Shown here piece by piece: positions 24,794-32,289 of a DNA stretch of 64,000 bases. The notes under the pieces were generated by a model that had not been told where the DNA came from, made no database searches, and worked only from the letters and a program-made list of their open reading frames with translations. Each line of letters begins with the position of its first letter. Position 1 is the stretch's first letter. The stretch covers positions 1-64,000 of the forward strand of contig JANQNP010000120.1 of the NCBI GenBank assembly GCA_028279505.1. Reading direction: 5' to 3'. The stretch comes from Dehalococcoidia bacterium. Lineage in GTDB: Bacteria; Chloroflexota; Dehalococcoidia; UBA2979. The position numbers and the translations under genes are program-made.

Positions 24794-26137
24794 TCAGGCC
24801 AGCTGCGCAAGCGGCATCGTCAGTACGAGGTAGACGGTCCCCGCGAGCGCCCCGCTGGCGGCCGCCTCTTCGAGGTCGAAGTGGTGCTCCCCGCCCAGGT
24901 GCTCGATCAGCACCTCCCGCGTTCCGGCGTCGACGTCGCCACCAACGAGGAGGTCGAGCAGGAAGTCGACGACCTCCGCCGCGCTCCCCGTCGCGCCGTG
25001 ACAGCGCACCAGCGCGAGCGCATCGAACACGCTCCGGCCACGCGCGCGCGTCACCTCGTTGACGTAGTTCGCTCGGGCAAGCAGCGTGTTGCTGTTGATC
25101 CACGCCGCCCCCTCCGGCCAACCGGCGGGATTCGGCGGATCGAAGAGCAGCTGCCCCATCGTCTGTGTGAACTGCGGCTCGCGCCGCAGCGGCGCCGACA
25201 GCTCGAGCGCGCGCTCCGCGCCGATCACCAACTCCACGGGCGACTTCACCCGCCAGCGGTACGCCTCGTCCGAGTACATCTCCTCCGACAGCAAAATCGT
25301 CCGCACCATCGCGGCGATCGAACGGTCCGAGGAGAAATACGCCTCGCTCGTGCGCTCGATCAGCGCCGCCGGCGGCTCTGGCACCGCGAAGAAGCGCCAC
25401 AGCTTCCGCCCGATGAACGCCGCCGTCTCCGGCCGCTCCGCGAGGATCCCCACCACGTCGGTGTCATCGAGGGCGCCCGTCACCCCGAGGAACGTCTTCT
25501 CCCCGCCGTCGTGGCGCCGCGGCACGAACCGCGCCTCCGGATCGCCGCCGGTCCGCCGCGTCCCGGCGATCACCCAGCCCGTGAGCGCGCGCGCCGCCTG
25601 CTTGATGTCCGTCTCGGTGTAGAGCACGCCCTCGCCCAGGGTGTGCAGCTCCAGCAGCTCGCGCGCGTAGTTCTCGTTCGGCGCGTCCTTCACGTTCGTG
25701 CGGTTGTCCAGCCAGGCCATCATCGCCGGGTCGCGCGTGATCGCCTGCAGCAGCGCGCGGAAATCGCCGAGGGCGAGCCGCCGCAGCGTCTCGTTCTGGA
25801 TCTGCATCACCGCGGGATTGCTGACCTTGTGGATCGCCGTCGCGAAGTGGTCGTGCCAGAAGTACGTCATCCGCTCGAGCAGCGGGCGCCGCGTCGTCAG
25901 CAGCCGTAGATACCACGTGCCGATCAGCGCCCCGCGCCGCTCGCGCGGGTCGTCCTCGATCAGCGCCGCGATCGCGGCATCCGAGGCGGAATCGTCCACC
26001 GCCGCCGGGTCGAGCAGCCGGTCGACCGTCCCCTCGAGCCCCAGCGCGAAGTACTCGTCCAGCTCGCCGCGGCTGGTACCCCAGCCAGCCCGGCGCAGCA
26101 GGTGCTGGATCCGCGCGCGCTCAGTCTCCAGGGCCAT
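24794..26137 (-). CDS. DUF1800 family protein
   Basis: This 447-aa protein follows the DUF1800 pattern: HLLRRAGWGTSRGELDEYFA, PLLERMTYFWHDHFATAIHK, NENYARELLELHTLGEGVLY, AARALTGW, and MGQLLFDPPNPAGWPEGAAW near the C-terminus. ATG 26,137 is chosen because the helical N-terminus begins there. No signal peptide is obvious, though partners of this family are exported. It is upstream of and co-directional with the DUF1501 gene. Function is unknown; the pair is often found in bacteria that degrade polymers. Confidence 0.9.
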   Translation of the reverse strand: MALETERARIQHLLRRAGWGTSRGELDEYFALGLEGTVDRLLDPAAVDDSASDAAIAALIEDDPRERRGALIGTWYLRLLTTRRPLLERMTYFWHDHFATAIHKVSNPAVMQIQNETLRRLALGDFRALLQAITRDPAMMAWLDNRTNVKDAPNENYARELLELHTLGEGVLYTETDIKQAARALTGWVIAGTRRTGGDPEARFVPRRHDGGEKTFLGVTGALDDTDVVGILAERPETAAFIGRKLWRFFAVPEPPAALIERTSEAYFSSDRSIAAMVRTILLSEEMYSDEAYRWRVKSPVELVIGAERALELSAPLRREPQFTQTMGQLLFDPPNPAGWPEGAAWINSNTLLARANYVNEVTRARGRSVFDALALVRCHGATGSAAEVVDFLLDLLVGGDVDAGTREVLIEHLGGEHHFDLEEAAASGALAGTVYLVLTMPLAQLA

Positions 26138-26220
26138 GACGCTCCGCCTCGACGCGTGGTGCTTCCACACCTACCAACGAGGCGGCGCCGAAAACGTTCG
26201 GCGCGGAGCGTTGAGAGAGG

Positions 26221-27096
26221 CTAGCCGAGGGCAGCGCGCGGGTTCGTCTGCACCATCTGCCGCACCTCGTCCGTGCTGAACCCCGCATCGAGGAAGCGCT
26301 CGATCCACCGCCCAAACCCGAACGGCGGCGGCGGATTGGCCGCCTGACCGAGGTCCGTCGACAGCACCACATGCTCCGGCCCCACCGCGCGCACCTCATC
26401 GAGGATCGCCACCGTCGCCGCCTCGGCGCCCTCCTCGCGGAACATCACGTTGCCGCACTGCTCGATTAGCGCCCCGCGCGCCGCGGCCCGCTGCTGCACC
26501 TCCAGCGGGATCCCGAACGCCGTCGCGTGGGTCACCACCGTCCGAATCCCCCGCTCCCGCGACGCCGCCACCAGCGCGTCCGTCTCCGCCGGGCTCAGGT
26601 GCCCGCTGCACAGCAGCGCATCGTGCTCCGCGATCAGCTCCAGCAACTCGTGCACGACCGGCGCGAGGGCACCCCCACCATCCAGGACGGTCGCATCGAG
26701 GACCGTGATCGGCCCGCCCCGACTGTGGAACCGCCCGAACGTCTCCCGCGACCACGCCGCGTCGAACGTCGGCATCCACACCACGCGCGTCCCGATCCGC
26801 AGCGCCACCTCCAGCGCGTCGGGATTCAGGCCGCCCACCCCATGATCGAGGGCGATTGCCCCGTACACCTCGAGCGCGTTGAACTCCGGCTCCAGCGCCC
26901 ACGCGAGCGGCTGCGTCGGGTACTCGTGGCTCTTGAGGACGATCGCCGCCATCTCCGCCTCGCTCGCTGCCGCGACCAGCTCGGCCGCGTTCATCCGCCG
27001 CTCCGCGAACGGGTCCGGCGAGGCGTGCGCGTGCAGATCGATCGCCCCGCGCAACAACTCCCGCGCCTCTGGTCGCAGCTCTTCGAGGTCGGCCAT
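26221..27096 (-). CDS. DUF6282-type amidohydrolase-like protein
   Basis: This 291-aa protein resembles metal-dependent hydrolases of the PHP/amidohydrolase type: GAIDLHAHASPDPFAERRMN, IVLKSHEYPT, LCSGHLSPAE, RTVVTHATAFGI and VVLSTDLGQ supply histidines and aspartate that could bind one or two metal ions. The ATG overlaps the stop of the upstream lyase gene (TGATG), so the two are translationally coupled and probably act in one pathway. Substrate unknown. Confidence 0.78.
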   Translation of the reverse strand: MADLEELRPEARELLRGAIDLHAHASPDPFAERRMNAAELVAAASEAEMAAIVLKSHEYPTQPLAWALEPEFNALEVYGAIALDHGVGGLNPDALEVALRIGTRVVWMPTFDAAWSRETFGRFHSRGGPITVLDATVLDGGGALAPVVHELLELIAEHDALLCSGHLSPAETDALVAASRERGIRTVVTHATAFGIPLEVQQRAAARGALIEQCGNVMFREEGAEAATVAILDEVRAVGPEHVVLSTDLGQAANPPPPFGFGRWIERFLDAGFSTDEVRQMVQTNPRAALG

Positions 27097-28457
27097 CAAC
27101 CGCCCGCGATCGACGCGGCGACCTCGCGAGCGCGAGCCGCCTGCTCCGTCGCCTGCCGCGCGCTGTCCCCCGTGTAGGCCGCGGGATCGAGCAACGCCGC
27201 GATCCGCTCGCTATCGAGGTGCCCCTGCACCTCCGGCCGCGCCGCCAGCAGCGCCGCGAACGACTCGCCCGACACCGCCGCCTCCTGCGCCGCCTCGTAG
27301 ACCGCGTCGTGCGACCGCTGTCGCCCCAGCTCGCGACCGAGCGTGAGCATCAGGCTCTCCGACATGATCAAACCACCCGAGAGATCGAGGTTCTGCCGCA
27401 TCCGCTCCGGGAAGACCCGCAACCCCTCGAACAGCTCGTTCATCCGCACGAGGATGTCGCCCGTCAGCTCGATCGCCGGCACGAGCGCCCGCCCCAGCAT
27501 CACCGCCCGGCTCCCGTCCGCCTCGTGGTCGGACAGCATCGCCTCCATCGCCAGCGGCACCAGCGATCGCACGTGCGTCTCGTCCGCCATGATGTCCTGG
27601 CACAGCTTCGGGTTCCGCTTCTGCGGCATCGTGCTGCTGCCCACGCTGCCCGGCGGCACCGGCTCCTCGACCTCGCCGAACTCCTCCTTCATCAGCTCCC
27701 GGATCTCGCGCGCGATCCGCCCGCACGTCGTGTCGATCAGCGCCAGCACCATCACGTACTCGACGAGGTGATCGAGGATCGTCCGCCCCGGCACCGGCAT
27801 CGATCCGAGGCCGAGCAGCTCCCCCATCCGCGTCTGCAGCTGATGCCCGTGCCCCTCGAACGACGCCGCCGTCCCGGCGCCGCCGCCAAGCATCGCCACG
27901 AACACCCGCGGCTCCGCCCCGCGCAGCCGCTCCACGTGCCGGCACAGCTCGTCGATCCACACCGCCACCTTCGCCCCGAACGTCGACGGCACTGCATGCT
28001 GCCCGTGCGTCCGCCCCGGCAGCGCATCGTCCTTCGTCCGCTCCGCCAGATCCGCGAGCCGCCCGAGGAGCCCACCGATCTGACCGAGGATGATCGCGTG
28101 CGCCTGGTGGACCTGCAGCACCGTCCCCGTCTGCGTGATGTTCTGCGTCGTCGCACCCCAGTGGACGTAGCCACCGGCGTCGCCCTCGCACACCCGGTCG
28201 AGGTCCCAGATCAAGGGCACCAGCCCGTGCCCCGTCACCCGCAACCCCTCGATGATCCGCTCCGGATCGAGGAGTTCCAGCTTCGCCTTGCTCACGATCT
28301 CGTCGGCCGCCTCGGCCGGGATCATCCCGATCTCGGCCTCCGCCCGCGCCAGCGCCGCCTCCACGTCGAGCCACGCCTGCCAGCGCGCGTCACGGGTGAA
28401 CAGAGCGCGCAACCCCGGGTCCGGAATGCGCAGCGCGGTGGGTTGGTCTTCGACCAT
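27096..28457 (-). CDS. Adenylosuccinate lyase / carboxymuconate cycloisomerase family
   Basis: This 453-aa member of the fumarase/aspartase superfamily has the signature GSSTMPQKRNPKLCQDI, with the mobile-loop serine, plus VHWGATTQNITQTG and PGRTHGQHAVPSTFG carrying the conserved histidines. Superfamily enzymes cleave a C-N or C-O bond with release of fumarate or the reverse. PcaB-like sequences share this layout, so 3-carboxy-muconate cycloisomerase is as possible as adenylosuccinate lyase. Coupling to the DUF6282 hydrolase gene argues for a catabolic role rather than purine synthesis. Confidence 0.85.
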   Translation of the reverse strand: MVEDQPTALRIPDPGLRALFTRDARWQAWLDVEAALARAEAEIGMIPAEAADEIVSKAKLELLDPERIIEGLRVTGHGLVPLIWDLDRVCEGDAGGYVHWGATTQNITQTGTVLQVHQAHAIILGQIGGLLGRLADLAERTKDDALPGRTHGQHAVPSTFGAKVAVWIDELCRHVERLRGAEPRVFVAMLGGGAGTAASFEGHGHQLQTRMGELLGLGSMPVPGRTILDHLVEYVMVLALIDTTCGRIAREIRELMKEEFGEVEEPVPPGSVGSSTMPQKRNPKLCQDIMADETHVRSLVPLAMEAMLSDHEADGSRAVMLGRALVPAIELTGDILVRMNELFEGLRVFPERMRQNLDLSGGLIMSESLMLTLGRELGRQRSHDAVYEAAQEAAVSGESFAALLAARPEVQGHLDSERIAALLDPAAYTGDSARQATEQAARAREVAASIAGG

Positions 28458-28623
28458 CAGCGGCCTCCTGAGCGGCTCTACGAGGGGATCGGGTACGGCG
28501 GCGGCATCGTACCCCGCCCTGCAACGTTCGAGGCCCCACGCTGGTCGCCGCCCGCCTCCGAACGTCGAGCGGCTCGACGGCGGCCTATACTCGCGCCGGA
28601 TCGCCGATGCGAGGGGGAATCGA

Positions 28624-29301
28624 ATGCCAGAAGTCGTCGCGAATGGGATCAAGCACTGCTACGAGATCACCGGGGACGGCCCAACCACCGTCGTCTGGAT
28701 CCACGGCATCGGCGGCTCGCACCACTACTGGGACGAGGTCCTGCCCAGCTTCCCCGGCTTCCGCCACATCTCCTACGACGTCCGCGGCATGGGTGATTCC
28801 GAGGGCACCGATGGCCCCGTCGCGCTCGAGGACTGGGCCGCCGACTGCAACGCACTGCTTGACGAGCTCGGTGTCGAGCAGGCCGTCATCGCCGGGACCT
28901 CAATGGGTGGAGCGATCACGATGCGTTTCGGCATCGACTACCCGGACAAGGTGAAGGCGCTCCTGCTGCTCTCCACCTCCAGCCGCGTCGGCCAGGCCGC
29001 CACCGACCACTGGATGGCGCAGGCCGACAACACCGAGGCCGAAGGCCGCCCGCGCCTCGCCGCCGCACAGCGCGCCGTCGCCAAGTACCACATGGACGAG
29101 GACATCAAGGCCTTCAACGTGCCGACCCTCATCATCGTCGGCGACGCGGACAAGACCACGCCCGCTGGTGGGTCCGTCATCATGAGCCGCTGCATCCCCG
29201 ACTCCGAGTTGGAGATCTACCCCGGCATCGGCCACTCGCCGCTGAAGGAGGAGCCGAAGTCCGTCGAGCGCGTACGCGGCTGGCTGGCCCAGTTCGCCTA
29301 G
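28624..29301 (+). CDS. Alpha/beta hydrolase
   Basis: This 225-aa protein has the full alpha/beta-hydrolase layout: oxyanion segment VVWIHGIGGSHHYWD, GMGDSEG, nucleophile elbow GTSMGGA with the catalytic serine, acid in VGDADKTTP and histidine in GIGHSPLKEE. It resembles 3-oxoadipate enol-lactonase-type enzymes, which could connect it to the cycloisomerase-family gene that diverges from it; that link is inference. GAGGGGGAA precedes ATG 28,624. Confidence 0.88.
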   Translation: MPEVVANGIKHCYEITGDGPTTVVWIHGIGGSHHYWDEVLPSFPGFRHISYDVRGMGDSEGTDGPVALEDWAADCNALLDELGVEQAVIAGTSMGGAITMRFGIDYPDKVKALLLLSTSSRVGQAATDHWMAQADNTEAEGRPRLAAAQRAVAKYHMDEDIKAFNVPTLIIVGDADKTTPAGGSVIMSRCIPDSELEIYPGIGHSPLKEEPKSVERVRGWLAQFA

Positions 29302-29408
29302 TGATACTGGCGCGGGCGGCTGGCCTGTGAGCCGCTCGCAACGGAGACTGGAACGCACGAACATCAGGCGACCGGCGATCCGGACGCCTCCAATAGAGGA
29401 GCATCCGG

Positions 29409-29993
29409 ATGGCTGACGCCGCGGTCGGCGCCATCGACGAGTTCATCGCAGCGCAGGGCGTCGACACGTCCGGTTCCGGCTGGAAGACCAGCCTCGCCAA
29501 ACCGCCGATGGTCGAGTTCGACGGCGACAGCACCTACTTCTGGGACCTCGAGACCACCGAGGGCAAGATCACCGTCCGCCTCATGCCGGACGTGGCGCCG
29601 ATGCACGTCTCCAGCACCATCTACCTCACACGCCTCGGCTTCTACGACGACCTCACCTTCCACCGCGTCATCTGGCAGTTCATGGCCCAGGGCGGCTGCC
29701 CGCTGGGTACCGGCACCGGCGGGCCCGGCTACCAGTACGACGGCGAGTACGACCCGTCGGTGAAGCACGACAAGCCTGGCCTCCTGAGCATGGCGAACGC
29801 CGGCCCTGGGACCGATGGCAGCCAGTTCTTCCTCACCTTCGTCGAGACCGGCTGGCTCGACGGCAAGCACACCATCTTCGGGGAGGTCGTCGAGGGCATG
29901 GACGTGGTCAAGCAGCTCGAGGCCGGCGGCTCCGAGTCCGGCCAGCCCTCGAAGCCCATGGCCATCACCACCGCCACCATCCGAGTCGAGTAG
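29409..29993 (+). CDS. Cyclophilin-type peptidyl-prolyl isomerase
   Basis: This 194-aa protein is a cyclophilin: VRLMPDVAPMHVSSTIYLTR, FYDDLTFHRVIWQFMAQGGC, LSMANAGPGTDGSQFFLTFV and LDGKHTIFGEVVEGMDVV cover the active-site arginine-type and Phe/Gln positions of the family. The catalytic arginine lies in FHRVI. No signal peptide is present, so it should be cytosolic. A strong hairpin terminator follows directly. Confidence 0.93.
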   Translation: MADAAVGAIDEFIAAQGVDTSGSGWKTSLAKPPMVEFDGDSTYFWDLETTEGKITVRLMPDVAPMHVSSTIYLTRLGFYDDLTFHRVIWQFMAQGGCPLGTGTGGPGYQYDGEYDPSVKHDKPGLLSMANAGPGTDGSQFFLTFVETGWLDGKHTIFGEVVEGMDVVKQLEAGGSESGQPSKPMAITTATIRVE

Positions 29994-30002
29994 GCGCGGC
30001 CA

Positions 30003-30035
30003 GCCCTCGGACGCCTGCTCGTCGCGTCCGAGGGC
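30003..30035 (+). terminator. Hairpin terminator after cyclophilin gene
   Basis: GCCCTCGGACGC (30,003-30,014) pairs perfectly with GCGTCCGAGGGC (30,024-30,035) around a 9-base loop, starting 9 bases after the cyclophilin stop. There is no U-tract, as is common for terminators in very GC-rich genomes. Confidence 0.7.
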
Positions 30036-30067
30036 CATCCACCCACCGAGGCCAGCGGGGAGCGCTC

Positions 30068-30698
30068 GTGGCACTCGAGGTCATCGGCGCGGGCTTCGGG
30101 CGGACCGGCACCCGCTCGCTCCAGCTCGCGCTACAGCAGCTCGGCTTCTCGAAGTGCTATCACATGGCCGAAGTCGGAGCGAACCCGGACCACCTCCGGC
30201 TCTGGAAGGCCGCGACACGCGGCGAATCCTTCGACTGGGATCGCATCTTCGAGGACTATCGCGCCGGCGTCGACTGGCCCGTCTCCGCCTTCTGGCGCGA
30301 ACTCGCCGAGTACTACCCCGACGCGAAGGTCGTCCTCTCGACGCGCGACGAAGACGCCTGGTTCCGCAGCGTCCACAACACCATCTACCCGAACTCCGCG
30401 CAGGGGCTAGCCTCGGAGGACGCAGCGGTCCGGCGACGCGCTCGTTGGGTCACCGAGTTGATCTGGAACGGCGTACTCGACGGCAAGGTCGAGGATCGCG
30501 AGGCCGCGATCGCCATCTTCCGGCGTCACCTTGACGAGGTGCGACACACGATCCCGCCCCAGCGCCTCCTCACCTTCGAAGCGGCCGACGGCTGGGAACC
30601 GCTCTGCGCGTTCCTCGACGTCCCAGTACCCCGACGAGCCGTACCCCCGCACCAACACCACCGAGCAGTGGCGGGCCAGACAAGAGTCAACCGACTAG
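30068..30698 (+). pseudogene. Sulfotransferase-like protein with a 3' frameshift
   Basis: The first 188 residues match the short sulfotransferase/Sulfotransfer_4 family: EVIGAGFGRTGTRSLQLALQ (PAPS-binding-like loop), CYHMAEV, YPDAKVVLSTRDEDAWFRSV and WEPLCAFLDVPVP. After VPVP the open frame turns into Arg/Pro-rich filler. Skipping one C in the run at 30,629-30,632 restores DEPYPRTNTTEQWRARQE, the expected C-terminus, and a stop at 30,696-30,698 (about 209 aa). The indel is either a recent mutation or a sequence error in a C-run. Donor and acceptor are unknown. Confidence 0.8.
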
Positions 30699-30722
30699 AG
30701 CCAGGCCAGCCCTCGAGGCGGC

Positions 30723-31106
30723 CTAGGACGCGAGCGGCATCAGCGCGCGCACCTGAGCTCGCAGCTCCTCGCTGTCCGTGTCCTTCAGGATCCACGCCGT
30801 CCGCGCGTCCACCTCAACGCCGCTCACGTCTCCGGGATGCACGAGCAGCACGAGGATCGCCAGATCCGGCACACGAGCCCGCAACGCGCTGATCAACCCA
30901 TCCACAGACCGGCGTGGGAGCTGATAGTCCAGCAGCACCACGTCCGGTGCCGCCTTTGCCAGTTGCGCCAGCAGCTCATCCTCGGTCTGCGCCGTCGCCC
31001 CCACCTCGATCGCCGGGTCGCCGCCGAGCAGCCGGGCTAGTGCGTGACAGATCTCCTCGCTGCGATCGGCAACAACGACGCGAATGTGCGGCTGGGGGGC
31101 GGTCAT
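30723..31106 (-). CDS. Single-domain response regulator
   Basis: This 127-aa receiver domain without output domain begins IRVVVADRSEEICHALARLL. The predicted phosphorylated aspartate is in VVLLDYQLPRRSVDGL, with the conserved lysine in WILKDTDSEEL. The acidic pocket has only one clear acid (VADRS), so phosphorylation may be weakened. ATG 31,106 fits the domain start. It diverges from the substrate-binding/kinase/regulator unit and may serve as phosphate sink or relay for that kinase. Confidence 0.82.
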   Translation of the reverse strand: MTAPQPHIRVVVADRSEEICHALARLLGGDPAIEVGATAQTEDELLAQLAKAAPDVVLLDYQLPRRSVDGLISALRARVPDLAILVLLVHPGDVSGVEVDARTAWILKDTDSEELRAQVRALMPLAS

Positions 31107-31260
31107 CCGGACATCTTCATGGGCGCACCCGCTACGCTTGTCCATCGTTCGGACGACAGCCGGTCCACCCTTCGGCCGACAACGGCCGCGGTGAGCGGGT
31201 GGCGACACGGTCGGGCATCGGAAGGTTTCGAACGTGCGGCCATCTGGCAGACTCCCTCAG

Positions 31261-32289
31261 ATGAACTGGCTCACGCCCCGCTGGCGTCTCGGTTCGCTCG
31301 TGGTCGCCGCCGTCGCCGGCGCGGCGCTGTTCCTCGTCGCCTGCGACGGCGACGAGACGGACACCATCGTCTTCATGCCCGGCTTCCGCCCCCAGGCCAA
31401 CCTCCCCTTCGTCGCCGCGTACGTCGCCGACGCCAGGGGCTTCTACGAGGAAGAAGGTCTCGAGGTCGAGATCCGGCACTCCCCGGGCGGCGCCGAGCAC
31501 TTCGACCTCCTCGAGGCCGGCGACGTCGACTTCACCACCGGCACCGCCTCCGGCTTCATCGGCCGGCGCAGCGCCCGCCTCGGCAACGGCGGCGAGCTCG
31601 ACGTGAAGGCCGTCTCCCTCTTCGGCCAGCGCGGCGACCGAGGTTATGTCGTTAGTCGCGGCTCCCAGATCGAGGGCCCCGCCGACTTCGCCGGCATGAC
31701 CATCGGCCGCACCTCCCCCGCACCCCCACCCGAGCTGCTCGCCATGCTCGCCACGGTCGGCCTCTCCGAGGACGATGTCACCTTCGAGCGCGTGCGCTTC
31801 GGCGAGATCGATCGCTTCCTCGTCGGCGAGATCGACGTCTACCCCGTCTTCGTGAACAACGAGCCCGACACCCTCCGCCGCGACGGCCAGGACGTCATCG
31901 TCATCGACCCCGCCGACTTCGGCATCCCCACCCTCGGGCTCGCCATCTTCGCTACCAACGAGACGATCGCCGACACTGACCTCACCACCCGCTTCCTCCG
32001 CGCCACCCTCCGAGGTGCCATCTTCGCCAGCGAGAACGTCGACGAGGCCGTCGAGATCACCCTGACGTTCGACGAGAGCCTCGACGCGGATCACCAGAGC
32101 TTCCTGCTCGAAACCGAACTCGTGAACGCCGCGCGCCCGGACGGCATCGGACGCGGTACCGTCGAGCAGTGGCAAGCGCTAGTCGACCTGCTCGATCAGT
32201 ACGAATCCCTCGAGGTCCCCGTCGCCGCCGAGGATCTGTTCGACGGCGCGATCGTCGACGGAATCTATGAGCGAGGCGAGCTCTTCTAG
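31261..32289 (+). CDS. NMT1/ThiY-type substrate-binding lipoprotein
   Basis: This 342-aa protein has a lipobox (VAGAALFLVAC) and the periplasmic-binding-protein II layout of the NMT1/SsuA/ThiY group: FMPGFRPQANLPFVAAYVAD, GFYEEEGLEVEIRHSPGGAE, GDVDFTTGTASG and GYVVSRGSQIEGPADFAGMT. Family members bind pyrimidines, sulfonates or similar small molecules. No permease or ATPase gene is present; instead its 3' end overlaps a histidine kinase gene by 23 bases. A sensory ligand-binding role is therefore more likely than transport. Confidence 0.86.
   Translation: MNWLTPRWRLGSLVVAAVAGAALFLVACDGDETDTIVFMPGFRPQANLPFVAAYVADARGFYEEEGLEVEIRHSPGGAEHFDLLEAGDVDFTTGTASGFIGRRSARLGNGGELDVKAVSLFGQRGDRGYVVSRGSQIEGPADFAGMTIGRTSPAPPPELLAMLATVGLSEDDVTFERVRFGEIDRFLVGEIDVYPVFVNNEPDTLRRDGQDVIVIDPADFGIPTLGLAIFATNETIADTDLTTRFLRATLRGAIFASENVDEAVEITLTFDESLDADHQSFLLETELVNAARPDGIGRGTVEQWQALVDLLDQYESLEVPVAAEDLFDGAIVDGIYERGELF

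Noticed and set aside
23175..24833. 552-residue frame opposite the DUF1501 gene
   Set aside because: Its product is Arg/Pro/His filler typical of the complement of a GC-rich gene; the DUF1501 reading is unambiguous.
27211..28374. 387-residue Gly/Ala/Arg/Asp frame inside the lyase gene
   Set aside because: It is a shadow of the lyase coding frame with no recognisable domain.
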